Shown piece after piece: positions 8,997-17,521 of a DNA stretch of 35,236 nt (positions are counted from its first letter, which is position 1; every line of letters starts with the position of its first letter). A program made the translations under genes and the position numbers. Under the pieces are notes generated by a model. That model saw only the letters and a list, made by a program, of their open reading frames with translations, did no database searches and had not been told where the DNA came from. The stretch covers positions 1 to 35,236 of the forward strand of contig CAIKAC010000019.1 in NCBI GenBank assembly GCA_903825305.1, given 5' to 3'. This DNA comes from an uncultured Actinomycetes bacterium. GTDB lineage: Bacteria; Actinomycetota; Acidimicrobiia; Acidimicrobiales; RAAP-2.

Positions 8997-9025
8997 TCGA
9001 CACGAACAAGTGTTCGATGTATGGT
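8997..9025 (+). promoter_or_regulatory. recA promoter with LexA (SOS) box in the spacer
   Basis: TCGACA (8997-9002) and TATGGT (9020-9025) are separated by 17 bases. The spacer holds CGAACA-AG-TGTTCG (9003-9016), a perfect inverted repeat matching the actinobacterial/Bacillus-type SOS consensus GAAC-N4-GTTC. LexA bound here would occlude RNA polymerase. The leader to recA would be about 90 bases and includes a CCGGG/CCCGG hairpin at 9034-9048. Confidence 0.85.
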
Positions 9026-9121
9026 GAGAACACCCGGGAAAAGCCCGGAGAATTCACGTTGATACAGCCGCTCCCTAGGGTGCACACCGTAAACCCAAGA
9101 GAAGCGAAGGAGACGGAACAC

Positions 9122-10171
9122 ATGGCACAGAACGACGACAAGACCAAGGCCCTCGATATGGCACTCGGCCAAATTGAGAAACAGTATGGCAAGGGATCCA
9201 TCATGAGGATGGGCGAGAACCTCAACATGGGGATTGATGCCATTCCTACAGGCGCCTTGAGCCTGGACTTGGCCCTGGGAATTGGCGGCTTGCCCCGTGG
9301 CCGTGTGATCGAGATCTATGGTCCTGAGTCTTCGGGTAAGACCACCTTGGCTACCCACGTGGTCGCTGAAGCTCAGCGCAACGGCGGCACTTGTGCGTAC
9401 ATTGACGCCGAACACGCCATGGACCCTGTCTATGCGGCGGCCATTGGTGTCAATGTGGATGATTTGCTGATCTCACAGCCCGACACCGGTGAACAAGCAC
9501 TAGAGATCACCGACATGCTGATTCGTTCTGGCGCCATTGACGTCATCGTCATCGACTCAGTAGCTGCGCTGACGCCTCGTGCCGAAATCGAAGGTGAGAT
9601 GGGAGACAGCCACGTTGGCCTCCAGGCCCGCTTGATGTCCCAAGCACTGCGAAAGATCACCGGCGCCTTGTCGAAGTCAGACACCATTTGCATCTTCATC
9701 AACCAGTTGCGAGAGAAGATCGGTGTTATCTACGGTTCACCTGAGGTGACTCCTGGTGGTCGAGCCCTGAAGTTCTACTCATCGGTGCGCATCGACATTC
9801 GTCGTGTTGAGCAAATCAAGGACGGCACCGAGATCATTGGTAACCGTACGCGCGCCAAGGTCGTCAAGAACAAGGTTGGTTCCCCATTCCGTCAAGCCGA
9901 ATTCGACATTATGTACGGCAAGGGCATTAGCCGTGAAGGTTCCTTGCTTGATGTGTCGGTGGAACTCGGTCTCGTCAAGAAGGCAGGAGCGTGGTTCACC
10001 TATGAAGGTGAGCAGCTGGGCCAAGGTCGCGAGAACGTAAAGAACTATCTACGCGAGAACCCACAGCTCATGGCAGAAATTGACCAGCGCCTTCGTGAGC
10101 AATTGACGGCCGTTCCTGAAGAAGCAGCCGCCGAAGTCGATGCTGATGATGTGCCCATCAGCCTTGACTAA
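9122..10171 (+). CDS. recA: Recombinase RecA
   Basis: RecA forms ATP-dependent filaments on single-stranded DNA, promotes strand exchange and activates LexA self-cleavage. The 349-residue product has the Walker A motif GPESSGKTT, the MAW-type region ([12 protein letters not shown]), Walker B ([10 protein letters not shown]), the L2-loop region ([11 protein letters not shown]) and an acidic C-terminal tail. The ATG at 9122 follows GAAGGAG at a good distance; the frame extends 35 codons upstream but that part covers the promoter and leader. It is preceded by an SOS box and followed by a strong terminator, so it is a single-gene SOS unit. No recX follows, although recX is a common downstream partner in Actinomycetota. 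Confidence 0.98.
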   Translation: MAQNDDKTKALDMALGQIEKQYGKGSIMRMGENLNMGIDAIPTGALSLDLALGIGGLPRGRVIEIYGPESSGKTTLATHVVAEAQRNGGTCAYIDAEHAMDPVYAAAIGVNVDDLLISQPDTGEQALEITDMLIRSGAIDVIVIDSVAALTPRAEIEGEMGDSHVGLQARLMSQALRKITGALSKSDTICIFINQLREKIGVIYGSPEVTPGGRALKFYSSVRIDIRRVEQIKDGTEIIGNRTRAKVVKNKVGSPFRQAEFDIMYGKGISREGSLLDVSVELGLVKKAGAWFTYEGEQLGQGRENVKNYLRENPQLMAEIDQRLREQLTAVPEEAAAEVDADDVPISLD

Positions 10172-10189
10172 GGAGTTTCCTTACTCATA

Positions 10190-10226
10190 ACAAAACCCCC
10201 GCAGGGAATCCCTGCGGGGGTTTTGT
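10190..10226. terminator. Strong bidirectional intrinsic terminator between recA and the DUF3048 gene
   Basis: A perfect 17-bp stem (ACAAAACCCCCGCAGGG against its complement) closes a 3-base loop. The stem starts with A-rich and ends with T-rich bases, so it works as a terminator in both directions for the two converging genes. Confidence 0.95.
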
Positions 10227-10245
10227 CTTCCTCGATTGAGCTCGC

Positions 10246-11343
10246 TTATCCGGCTGAACTGCTTGCCGCGGTCACTGAGAGCGACGAGGTGGAGGGCAGG
10301 AGCTCCACCCAGGTGCGACCCGGTGCCATGGGAATGATCTGGCCGGACGTGGTTCGATAGATCGTGGGGCTCGAAATTGCCCCCCGACTCCAGGTGCCGA
10401 CGTACTCCTTGCCGTCGCGGAAGACTGCTGCCGGGCCTGAGGTGTTGTAGAGCTTGGCTTGAACTTCCAGAGCACCAAGGCCATTTTCCACCCACGGTCC
10501 GTAGGTGACGTTGACCGTTTGCACGATGACGTTGGTTGCTTGGTTCTGGACACCGTTGGTTTCCATGTCGGGCTGGGTGGCGTTGTAGTAGCGCAGCCAG
10601 GTCGCCGTTGCCTTGTTCCAACGCCAGGTCACATTGGAATAGGGGCCAAAGTCGACGTTGGCAGAGGCAACGTTGAGACCATTCTTGGGGGCAGTTGCCG
10701 AATAGGTGTAGATCGGCTGTGGCGGGGTGGTGTTCTTAGGCGTCAAGGCGGTAACGATGGCCGTGGAGCTATAAGCGTTGTAGGGAGCGTGGCGAGTTGT
10801 GGTTCTCCAGAAGTCCGTTGAGGAGTTACCAAGTTCGATGTCGTCGATGCCCGAGGCTTGAATGTTGGCAATCACTGGGGGGATGCCACCGAAGTGAGCA
10901 AGTGGCGGATTGCCCAACTGGCCAAGAATCCCAATGTCAATTTGGCGAGCGGAACGAAGGGGACCGACCATGGCGGCACCTTGGCACTGATAGACCGCCA
11001 CGTAGCGGGTGATGATGCCTTCAACGGGCTCTTCGAAGATAATGTCAGCCTTGTCCATGCCTGTCTGAGGACGAGCGTCTGGGTAGTTGTCAATCTTGAA
11101 GGCAATGGCGCCTCGTAGGGGGACCTTACCCTTAGGTGACGGTGCTCCCGTGAGTGGACACACGGGCACTGCGGCCGTTGTGGTGACGTCGGCTTGCTTT
11201 TGGCCCTTCGAACTCGCGAAGACGACGACGGCAGCGATTACCGCGATTACTGCAACAACTGCGGCGGCAATGACTGGAATTCGGTTCTTTTTCTTCTTCG
11301 CGGCGTGAGAGCCAGCACGGCGTGGGGTGGGGGTGGTGCTCAC
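10246..11343 (-). CDS. DUF3048 (YerB-like) membrane-anchored extracytoplasmic protein
   Basis: The 365-residue product has a basic N-terminus (KKKKNR), one hydrophobic segment at about residues 22-46, a Thr-rich linker and then a DUF3048 domain. Typical features are the DNYPDARPQTG-like stretch, the ADIIFEEPVEGGITR-like stretch, and GPLRSARQID. The orientation suggests a signal-anchored protein facing outward. Bacillus YerB belongs to this family; its molecular function is not established. The GTG at 11343 is preferred over the TTG at 11346 because AGGAG then sits seven bases upstream. It converges on recA with a shared terminator and diverges from the acyltransferase gene. Confidence 0.9.
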   Translation of the reverse strand: MSTTPTPRRAGSHAAKKKKNRIPVIAAAVVAVIAVIAAVVVFASSKGQKQADVTTTAAVPVCPLTGAPSPKGKVPLRGAIAFKIDNYPDARPQTGMDKADIIFEEPVEGIITRYVAVYQCQGAAMVGPLRSARQIDIGILGQLGNPPLAHFGGIPPVIANIQASGIDDIELGNSSTDFWRTTTRHAPYNAYSSTAIVTALTPKNTTPPQPIYTYSATAPKNGLNVASANVDFGPYSNVTWRWNKATATWLRYYNATQPDMETNGVQNQATNVIVQTVNVTYGPWVENGLGALEVQAKLYNTSGPAAVFRDGKEYVGTWSRGAISSPTIYRTTSGQIIPMAPGRTWVELLPSTSSLSVTAASSSAG

Positions 11344-11438
11344 CAAATGTCTCCTATTGCTTGAGGTGGTGCTTCCAAACTAAGCGAATCGACCCACATC
11401 ATCGTGGAGTGGGGCCGACTTTCGTGACTAGCGTCTTT

Positions 11439-12086
11439 ATGGTGAACGCCGTTTCCCAATCTTTGGAATCACTTCGTGTGGTGGCGAGCCAAGGGCTTGA
11501 AGCCGGAAGAAATTGGGTGGCTCGGGTTGGCCTTATTGGCTTTCGCGATCCGAGGGCACGACGATTTCGAAGCTTTGGCAAAGGTTCAGCTCTGATGTGG
11601 CCCACGGGAGTTCGCTACAACGAGCACGCCATTGCTATCGGAGAAGACACCTTGATCGGGCCCAACGTTGTGTTGAGTGCTGGCATGGCGCCGGGCCAAG
11701 AGTTGCTCAGCGATCAAATCATTGAGATCGGATCGCGAACGCTCATTGGGCGAGGGAGTCACATCATTGGCCATTGGCACATCTCCATCGGCGATGACAT
11801 CCAGACGGGCCCCAACGTCTACATCACCGATCAAAACCACAGTTATGAAGATCTCGATGTGCCCATTGGGCAACAGATTCCCACCGAAGCTGAGGTGGTC
11901 ATCGGATCGGGGAGTTGGCTTGGGGCCAATGTGGTCATTTTGCCGGGATCACACATTGGCGAACACTGTGTCGTCGCCGCTGGGGCTGTGGTGCGAGGAG
12001 AATTCCCCGATCGTGTGGTGATTGCTGGTGTGCCGGCAAAAGTGGTTCGTCGCTATGTGGAGGGGCAAGGGTGGGTCGCCCCGTAA
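11439..12086 (+). CDS. Left-handed beta-helix (hexapeptide) acyltransferase
   Basis: The 215-residue product is a trimeric-type LbH acyltransferase of the WcaF/maltose-acetyltransferase sort, transferring an acyl group from acyl-CoA to a sugar or similar acceptor. Hexapeptide-repeat turns run from about residue 70 (IGEDTLIGPNVVLS) to 200 (IGEHCVVAAGAVV), and the C-terminal V-AGVPAKVVR is diagnostic. The N-terminal 60 residues are not recognised. An ATG at 11439 is chosen; the frame is open further upstream but only into the divergent promoter region, and GTG 11442 is an alternative. No Shine-Dalgarno is seen; TAGCGT at 11429-11434 could be a -10 for a leaderless message. The acceptor cannot be deduced. 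Confidence 0.88.
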   Translation: MVNAVSQSLESLRVVASQGLEAGRNWVARVGLIGFRDPRARRFRSFGKGSALMWPTGVRYNEHAIAIGEDTLIGPNVVLSAGMAPGQELLSDQIIEIGSRTLIGRGSHIIGHWHISIGDDIQTGPNVYITDQNHSYEDLDVPIGQQIPTEAEVVIGSGSWLGANVVILPGSHIGEHCVVAAGAVVRGEFPDRVVIAGVPAKVVRRYVEGQGWVAP

Positions 12087-12093
12087 GCGCCGT

Positions 12094-12099
12094 CTAGCC
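12094..12099 (+). promoter_or_regulatory. Candidate -10 for leaderless serB transcript
   Basis: TAGCCT fits TANNNT and ends seven bases before the serB ATG, which lacks a ribosome site. This fits transcription starting at or next to the start codon. Confidence 0.5.
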
Positions 12100-12106
12100 T
12101 TGAGAT

Positions 12107-13291
12107 ATGGCTACCGATCGAGTCTTGCTCACGCTCACTGGCCAAGACCGGCCGGGACTCGCATCAGCATTCTTCGCTGGCATTGATCCCTTCGTTGCCT
12201 CCATCGTTGATGTCGGGCAGATCACCATTCGTGGCCACCTCGTGGTGTGTGTCGAAGTTGAAGCCAAGGACGGGGTCACCCATCACGATTTCGAAACGGC
12301 GCTAGCTCCGATCACCAGCGCTGAAGCCGTATCGGTGGCGGTATCGGTAGCCGAAGACTCAGCACTTCCTCAATCTCGGCGACTCTTGGTCACCGTGCTG
12401 GCCATGCACTTGGATGGTCAAACACTCGAAGCGTGCTGTGCTGCGATCGCGAGTTGTGGCGGGAACATTGAACGCATCGTTCGTTTGGCTGATTATCCCG
12501 TGATGGCCTATGAGTTCGTGGTTCAAGGCTCTGATCACAGCGAACTGCGAGCCGCCATGACACGGCTCACGACGAGTTATCCCCTTGACATTGCTGTGCA
12601 GCGCGCAGGACTTCACCGTCGGGCCAAGCGGCTCATTGTGATGGATGCGGATTCAACCTTGCTCCAAGGTGAAGTCATCGATCAGTTGGCGGCTCACGCG
12701 GGTCTCGAAGAGCGGGTCGCAGCAATCACGGAAGCTGCCATGGCAGGCGAATTAGATTTCGCACAAGCGCTCGAACAACGCGTGGCCCTGCTCGCCGGCT
12801 TGCCGGCAAGCGTGCTTGATGAAGTGCGTGAGAACTTACAACTCATGCCGGGAGCGCGGACCTTGCTTCGTACGCTTCGTCGCCTTGGCTACCAAGCGGC
12901 GGTGGTCTCTGGAGGTTTCTTGCCCGTGATTGCACCCCTCATGGAGGAGTTGGGTATCACCATGGTGGCGGCGAATGACCTCGAGATCGTCGACGGAACG
13001 TTGACGGGCAAAGTCGAGGGTCCCATCGTGGATCGGGCCGGCAAAGTGGCAGCCCTTCGATCATTCGCAAACCAAGCTGGCGTGGCGGTGGGACAAACCG
13101 TGGCCATTGGCGATGGGGCCAATGACATTGACATGCTCGGGGCCGCCGGCCTCGGCATTGCCTTCAATGCCCGGCCAGTTGTGCGAGAAGCCGCCGATAC
13201 GGCACTGTCGGTCCCATTTCTCGATGCGGTGCTGTTCCTCCTTGGTATTTCTAGAGAAGAAATCGAAGCAGCTGACGCAGATCTTGGCTAG
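12107..13291 (+). CDS. serB: Phosphoserine phosphatase SerB with ACT-type N-terminus
   Basis: This enzyme hydrolyses O-phosphoserine to serine, the last step of serine synthesis. The 394-residue product has two ACT-like regulatory regions (about residues 5-85 and 95-172; the first begins with TGQDRPGL) and a C-terminal HAD phosphatase. HAD motif I is DADST (D180, D182), motif II is VVSGGF, and motif III/IV is GDGANDIDML near residue 335. This layout matches actinobacterial SerB2-type proteins, which may sense serine through the ACT domains. ATG 12107 lies 20 bases after the acyltransferase stop, with a likely leaderless promoter. A perfect 14-bp palindrome spans its stop codon. Confidence 0.94.
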   Translation: MATDRVLLTLTGQDRPGLASAFFAGIDPFVASIVDVGQITIRGHLVVCVEVEAKDGVTHHDFETALAPITSAEAVSVAVSVAEDSALPQSRRLLVTVLAMHLDGQTLEACCAAIASCGGNIERIVRLADYPVMAYEFVVQGSDHSELRAAMTRLTTSYPLDIAVQRAGLHRRAKRLIVMDADSTLLQGEVIDQLAAHAGLEERVAAITEAAMAGELDFAQALEQRVALLAGLPASVLDEVRENLQLMPGARTLLRTLRRLGYQAAVVSGGFLPVIAPLMEELGITMVAANDLEIVDGTLTGKVEGPIVDRAGKVAALRSFANQAGVAVGQTVAIGDGANDIDMLGAAGLGIAFNARPVVREAADTALSVPFLDAVLFLLGISREEIEAADADLG

Positions 13292-13355
13292 CCAAGGCCA
13301 CCTGGTGTTGGCTATCGTTCCACCAATACATTGAGCGAAATCGGGGGACGGCTCT

Positions 13356-14885
13356 ATGAAGCGATCGCTGTTGATCTCTGACTTTTTGAATCGGGCTGCA
13401 TGGGTGTATCCCGACCGTTTGGCTGTCGTTGATGAACCTGACCAAGTTGCCGCACCCTTTGGTCCCCTGACCTACGCCCAGTTGCAAGATCGAGCCAATG
13501 GCCTCGCTGCGTACCTTGACGAGATCGAGATGCCGGTAGGGGGACGCGTAGCCATCGTGAGTCACAATGCCTCGCGCTTCCTCACCGCCTTTTATGGCGT
13601 CTCTGGCTCAGGGCGGGTACTCGTGCCGATCAACTTTCGCCTCACCCATGATGAGGTTGAGTACATCGTCAACCACTCAGGCTCTGACGTGCTGCTGATT
13701 GACCCTGAACTCTCTGAACTCGCAGCGTCGCTGAACCATCCCAACACGCACATCCTTGGGGAATCTGATGACGTCATTTTTGCCACGGGTAAAACGCCCA
13801 AAGTGTGGGAAGGTGACGAAGATGCCACCGCGACGATTAACTACACCTCAGGCACGACGGCAAGACCAAAGGGCGTGCAGCTCACACACCGTAATTTGTG
13901 GATCAATGCGGTTGCCTTTGGCTATCACCTCGGTATTTCTGATCGTGATGTTTATCTCCATACGCTTCCGATGTTCCACTGCAATGGTTGGGGAATGCCC
14001 TTCACCATGACGGGCCTTGGCGCCGAGCACGTCGTTATCAGAAAGATTGATGGGGCGGAAATTTTGCGTCGCGTGGAAGAACATGGCGTGACGCTCATGA
14101 GCGGTGCGCCTGCGGTGATCAATATGGTGCTCGATGCTGCGAAGGATTGGGACGGGCCCATCCCTGGTCGCGACCGGGTACGCGTGGTCGTCGCTGGTGC
14201 ACCACCGCCCACCAAAACTATTGAGATGGTCGAGACCGTACTGGGCTGGGAGTTCATTCAGATCTACGGCCTCACCGAGACCTCTCCGCTGCTCACTATG
14301 AATCGTCGTCGACCTGAATGGGATGATCTTGACAGCCATGAGCGTGCTCGGCTCTTGGGCCGCGCCGGTGCTCCCGCTCTTGGTACCGACATCATGGTGG
14401 ACGTAGACGGTGAAGTGCTGGCCCGCTCCAACACCGTGTTGGCGTCCTATTGGGCCCAGCCAACGGCCACCGACGAGGCCCTAGAGGGTGGTTGGTTCCA
14501 CACCGGCGACGGGGGTTTCCTCGACGATGCTGGGTACCTGACGATTACGGACCGCAAGAAGGACGTCATTATTTCCGGTGGCGAGAATGTTTCCTCAATT
14601 GAAGTGGAAGATGCCTTGCTTCATCACCCCCACATTCGAGAAGTTGCGGTCATTGCAACTCCTGATGAGAAGTGGGGGGAAATCGTGACGGCATTGATTG
14701 TCACTGACGGCACGGATCTCGAAAGCGAGGAGGTGCAGGCCTTCGCCCGGACACACCTTGCTGGCTACAAATTGCCGCGCAAGATCGAATTTCGTGACGA
14801 ATTACCTCGCACCGCCACGGGCAAGTTGCAAAAAGCAAAGCTGCGCGAACCCTATTGGGGCAACAGCGAGCGCAAGATTAACTAG
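13356..14885 (+). CDS. Acyl-CoA synthetase (AMP-forming, ANL superfamily)
   Basis: The 509-residue enzyme activates a carboxylic acid with ATP to an acyl-adenylate and then a CoA thioester. Visible ANL motifs are the P-loop YTSGTTARPKGV (about residue 161), LPMFHCNGWG, YGLTETSP (A5), GGWFHTGDGG (A7), ITDRKKDVIISGGENVSS (A8 hinge) and the catalytic lysine in RTATGKLQK (about 486-493). The FHCNGWG motif is typical of medium/long-chain fatty acid and related acyl-CoA ligases; the exact substrate is unknown. The ATG is preceded by GGGGGA. The stop TAG overlaps by one base the GTG of a small coiled-coil ORF. Confidence 0.93.
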   Translation: MKRSLLISDFLNRAAWVYPDRLAVVDEPDQVAAPFGPLTYAQLQDRANGLAAYLDEIEMPVGGRVAIVSHNASRFLTAFYGVSGSGRVLVPINFRLTHDEVEYIVNHSGSDVLLIDPELSELAASLNHPNTHILGESDDVIFATGKTPKVWEGDEDATATINYTSGTTARPKGVQLTHRNLWINAVAFGYHLGISDRDVYLHTLPMFHCNGWGMPFTMTGLGAEHVVIRKIDGAEILRRVEEHGVTLMSGAPAVINMVLDAAKDWDGPIPGRDRVRVVVAGAPPPTKTIEMVETVLGWEFIQIYGLTETSPLLTMNRRRPEWDDLDSHERARLLGRAGAPALGTDIMVDVDGEVLARSNTVLASYWAQPTATDEALEGGWFHTGDGGFLDDAGYLTITDRKKDVIISGGENVSSIEVEDALLHHPHIREVAVIATPDEKWGEIVTALIVTDGTDLESEEVQAFARTHLAGYKLPRKIEFRDELPRTATGKLQKAKLREPYWGNSERKIN

Positions 14886-15022
14886 TGACCGATCACCCTT
14901 CACAGATCGAAGAACTTGAGGCACTCATCGCCAAGCTGCGCGAGGAGAATCGAGAGCTCAAAGCTGAGATTCAGCGGATCAACCGCTCACGCCACGAGGT
15001 GCCACCCCATCACGGTGGATGA
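14885..15022 (+). CDS. 45-residue coiled-coil (leucine-zipper-like) small protein
   Basis: A GTG that shares its G with the stop of the acyl-CoA synthetase opens a 45-codon frame ending TGA. Residues 8-32 form a clear heptad pattern: I8, L11, L14, I15, L18, and then E-N-R-E-L-K-A-E-I-x-R-I, with alternating Glu and Lys/Arg. The tail is His/Pro/Gly-rich (HEVPPHHGG). The one-base overlap suggests translational coupling. It could bind the synthetase or itself. I know of no matching family, but the codon phase and heptads look genuine. It ends eight bases before the converging DUF6069 gene. Confidence 0.65.
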   Translation: MTDHPSQIEELEALIAKLREENRELKAEIQRINRSRHEVPPHHGG

Positions 15023-15030
15023 GGCGTGAA

Positions 15031-15519
15031 TTAGATTTCTTCAGGTTGATTGCGGCGACGTCGACGCAAGCGACGAACGGGAGCCAAGCGCACCATGGCG
15101 TTGTAGGTGACCACAGCAATCGCGAGGTGCATGAGCACCAGGATGAAGACTGCTGAAAAAGGCTGCCCCATGACCAAAATGGCTACATCGGGGAGCAAGA
15201 GCACAATGGTGACCACGATGGCGAGTCGGAAGTAGAGCCAGCGCGGGTAGGTGCTGAGTCGGGCCACGATTGGCCACCCGATGCCGGCAATCACCACGCC
15301 GATAATCGTGAGCTTCGAGTAGTCCGCGAATTGGAAGTGCTGGTATCCCTTGGTGGAGGGAAAGATCAATTCTCCGATGGCCACCAAGATCGCGTCGGCA
15401 AGAAGCGACCCAATAATGGAGAGCAGGGTCGCAATGATGACCGCCGGAATTTTGGGTGGCTTGTGGGGTGGGTTGAAATCGATGTGTGCGTAATCGAAGA
15501 GTCTTTGAATCAGATCCAC
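15031..15519 (-). CDS. Four-helix integral membrane protein, DUF6069-like
   Basis: The 162-residue product has four hydrophobic segments at about residues 26-48, 70-88, 97-116 and 119-140, and a very basic C-terminal tail (RRLRRRRR). The layout resembles DUF6069 proteins of Actinomycetota, whose function is unknown. GTG 15519 is preceded by AGAAGG. It is the last gene of a minus-strand group with DUF6295 and a dienelactone-hydrolase-like gene, 74 bases after DUF6295, and converges on the coiled-coil ORF. Confidence 0.75.
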   Translation of the reverse strand: MDLIQRLFDYAHIDFNPPHKPPKIPAVIIATLLSIIGSLLADAILVAIGELIFPSTKGYQHFQFADYSKLTIIGVVIAGIGWPIVARLSTYPRWLYFRLAIVVTIVLLLPDVAILVMGQPFSAVFILVLMHLAIAVVTYNAMVRLAPVRRLRRRRRNQPEEI

Positions 15520-15577
15520 GGGATCGCCTTCTCGTTCTTGGGTGGCTTCTTAATCTACCGGGTGGGTGTCTCGAACT

Positions 15578-15611
15578 GCCTCTTCGAGGGCTGTCAAGCG
15601 CTCGAAGAGGC
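15578..15611 (-). repeat. 11-bp inverted repeat at the DUF6295 3' end
   Basis: GCCTCTTCGAG (15578-15588) and its complement CTCGAAGAGGC (15601-15611) flank a 12-base loop that contains the DUF6295 stop codon. It may be an intercistronic stem that limits readthrough into, or stabilises, the neighbouring message. No T-run follows, so it is not a classical terminator. Confidence 0.6.
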
Positions 15612-15887
15612 CCTTCGATGGGTATCAAGCAAGATATCGCTAGGAGTCTCTGCGAGGGCGTGCAATATGGCCTCGGCCAAGGCCTGCGCCGACGCAGCAT
15701 CCATTTCAAGCGCAACTCGAGCGCTGGGGCCAAGTTGTGGGTTGAGGACATCGATCATCACGGCGTGGCCGCTCGCAAAATGGACGGGATGATCGACATA
15801 GACCGATGCTCGGCTCATTGCTTGCCAACCGTTGGCCGTCTTGCCACTGCCGTCAAGGTCAACCAGGGTGGTTTGGTAGGTACACAT
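15594..15887 (-). CDS. DUF6295 family protein
   Basis: The 97-residue product begins MCTYQTTLVDLDGSGK and contains SVYVDHPVHF and LGPSARVALEM, which I recognise as the conserved pattern of DUF6295, a small actinobacterial family of unknown function. It is soluble in appearance with no signal peptide. ATG 15887 is preceded by AGGAGA. It starts eight bases after the stop of the dienelactone-hydrolase-like gene, so the two are very likely co-transcribed. Confidence 0.8.
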   Translation of the reverse strand: MCTYQTTLVDLDGSGKTANGWQAMSRASVYVDHPVHFASGHAVMIDVLNPQLGPSARVALEMDAASAQALAEAILHALAETPSDILLDTHRRASSSA

Positions 15888-15895
15888 GGCGTCTC

Positions 15896-16636
15896 CTAGG
15901 CAACCGTTCTCTCGAGGAAGCTGATAATTCGCTGCCAGCCATCGGCGGCAGCCTCAGCGCGATAACTCGGCCGATCGACATTGAAAAATGCATGGCCAGC
16001 ATCTTCGTAAGTATGAAACTCAAAGTCCTTGCCATGTTCGGTGAGCGCAGCTTCCAATGTGGCTGTTTGTTCAGGCGAGGGATAGCCGTCTTCTTTGCCG
16101 AACAAGCCCAGCATTGGGCACTGCAATGAGGCGAGTTCGCCAAGAAGCGAGGTGGCCTGAAGGGAAGACTCGGCCGGTGAGTCCATGACAACGAAGGCTC
16201 CGTAGCAGTCGATGATGCCTTGAAGCGGTAGGCGACACCCGACGAGTACGGCCTGGCGACCTCCTGAACAAAAGCCAATGGCAGCGACACGGCCATTGGT
16301 GACGCTGAGATTGGCGAGATAGCGGCGGGCACCTTCCACGTCTCCTACTAATTGCTCGTCTGAAATACCGCCTTGGGCACGAGCCGCAGCGGCCGCATCA
16401 TCAGGATCAGCCCCTGGGGCAATACGGTGATACAGGTTGGGCATCAGGGCTGCATACCCGGCTGCTGCGAACCGTCGGGTGATTTCTTTCGTGGATTCGT
16501 CGTATCCGGGCAAGTGGTGGATCACCACGATGGAACCAACGCTGGCGGTATCGGTTGGGAGCGCCATGTACGCTTCGATGTTGTCGCCGTGGTGGCCCGT
16601 GATGGTGACGGTTTCGGCAGTCAAGTTGCGTGTCAT
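15896..16636 (-). CDS. Dienelactone hydrolase family protein
   Basis: This is a 246-residue alpha/beta hydrolase with the DLH Cys-His-Asp triad: the nucleophile elbow GFCSGG (Cys near residue 117), Asp in GKEDGYPS and His in EDAGHAFFN. Family members open lactones or cleave esters; the substrate here is unknown. ATG 16636 is used because AAAGGA precedes it and family similarity begins there (TITGHHGDNIEAYM); the open frame extends 37 codons further without support. No signal peptide, so cytoplasmic. First gene of the minus-strand group, divergent from the L,D-transpeptidase-like gene. Confidence 0.92.
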   Translation of the reverse strand: MTRNLTAETVTITGHHGDNIEAYMALPTDTASVGSIVVIHHLPGYDESTKEITRRFAAAGYAALMPNLYHRIAPGADPDDAAAAARAQGGISDEQLVGDVEGARRYLANLSVTNGRVAAIGFCSGGRQAVLVGCRLPLQGIIDCYGAFVVMDSPAESSLQATSLLGELASLQCPMLGLFGKEDGYPSPEQTATLEAALTEHGKDFEFHTYEDAGHAFFNVDRPSYRAEAAADGWQRIISFLERTVA

Positions 16637-16720
16637 GAATTCCTTTTGCGTAGTGTGCCGCAATTCTACGAGTGTCACTGAAGTCGCTACGGGATCGAGT
16701 TGCCGCAGCAAAGTCGCTGG

Positions 16721-16726
16721 TACCGT
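16721..16726 (+). promoter_or_regulatory. Candidate -10 for leaderless transcript of the YkuD-like gene
   Basis: TACCGT fits TANNNT and ends six bases before GTG 16733, where no ribosome site is seen. It supports GTG 16733 as the start over the upstream TTG at 16700. Confidence 0.5.
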
Positions 16727-16732
16727 CAACAT

Positions 16733-17521
16733 GTGCCTTTGCTCCACCGAATCGCTAGTGGCGTTGCCGCCTCCGTACTGGCCGTTGCCTTGGGAGCCTC
16801 GCTACCAGCGTTTGGCGCCACGGGTGCTTCGGGGACCTCAGGGAATTCGCCCTCCACGACCTCGAGTACTTCTTCGACCACCACGGAGCCGTGCCCACCA
16901 ACGCCGGTGGCCACGCTGAGGTCTCTCCCCCAGAATTCGACGCAAGTGATCTTGGTTACGGCGGCATCGATGTCGGTGACCCATGGGGTTTTAACCCCCT
17001 ACGCCCTGGTAGGGGGTTGCTGGACGCGACTGTTCAGAGGAGTGTCAGCAGAGCTTGGCTATTCAGGCTTGGCCCTGCACAAACATGAAGGGGATGGCAA
17101 AACACCAGAAGGAATATTTTCCCTGGGAAGCACGATTTATGGAGCCGGCCCTCGGGTGAGTGCGCTCTATCGCTACCACCACTTGGTCTGTGGTGATTGG
17201 TGGGACGAACAATCCTCGACACCTCAGTACAACCAATTTGTCCATGTCGGTTGTGGAGTGCAACCACCCTTTGGGGGAGGTTCCGAACCGCTCTGGGCGA
17301 TTCAACCTGAGTACAGCCATTTCTTTGTTATCAACTACAACACCTCTCCTATTCGAAAAGGCTTGGGGTCCGCAATCTTCCTTCACGTTTCAGCTGGCGC
17401 TTTTACTGCAGGCTGCGTAGCGGTGAGCGCATCGGTGTTGAACCAATTAATGACATGGCTAAGTCCCGCTGATCATCCAAGAATCGTCATATCGACCACG
17501 AACGGACTTAGCCAGTGGTAG
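16733..17521 (+). CDS. Exported L,D-transpeptidase-like (YkuD fold) protein
   Basis: The 262-residue product starts with a Sec-type signal peptide (LLHRIASG..., hydrophobic core, AFGA cleavage site near residue 29) and a Ser/Thr linker. The catalytic-type region carries HKHEGDGKTPEG and, near residue 216, FLHVSAGAFTAGCVAVS, matching the His-x(n)-GC signature of YkuD/ErfK enzymes with the nucleophilic Cys. Such enzymes make 3-3 crosslinks in peptidoglycan or attach proteins to it. The usual S-x-GC is here A-GC. Closest in style to the YafK-like branch with G-D-x-KTPEG. The 3' end overlaps the glycosyltransferase-like gene. Confidence 0.82.
   Translation: MPLLHRIASGVAASVLAVALGASLPAFGATGASGTSGNSPSTTSSTSSTTTEPCPPTPVATLRSLPQNSTQVILVTAASMSVTHGVLTPYALVGGCWTRLFRGVSAELGYSGLALHKHEGDGKTPEGIFSLGSTIYGAGPRVSALYRYHHLVCGDWWDEQSSTPQYNQFVHVGCGVQPPFGGGSEPLWAIQPEYSHFFVINYNTSPIRKGLGSAIFLHVSAGAFTAGCVAVSASVLNQLMTWLSPADHPRIVISTTNGLSQW

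Noticed and set aside
13283-13296. Perfect 14-bp palindrome across the serB stop codon (and AGGTCTAGACCT at 26400-26411 across another stop)
   Set aside because: Neither has a loop or T-tract, so they are not terminators; both are likely chance extensions around CTAG.
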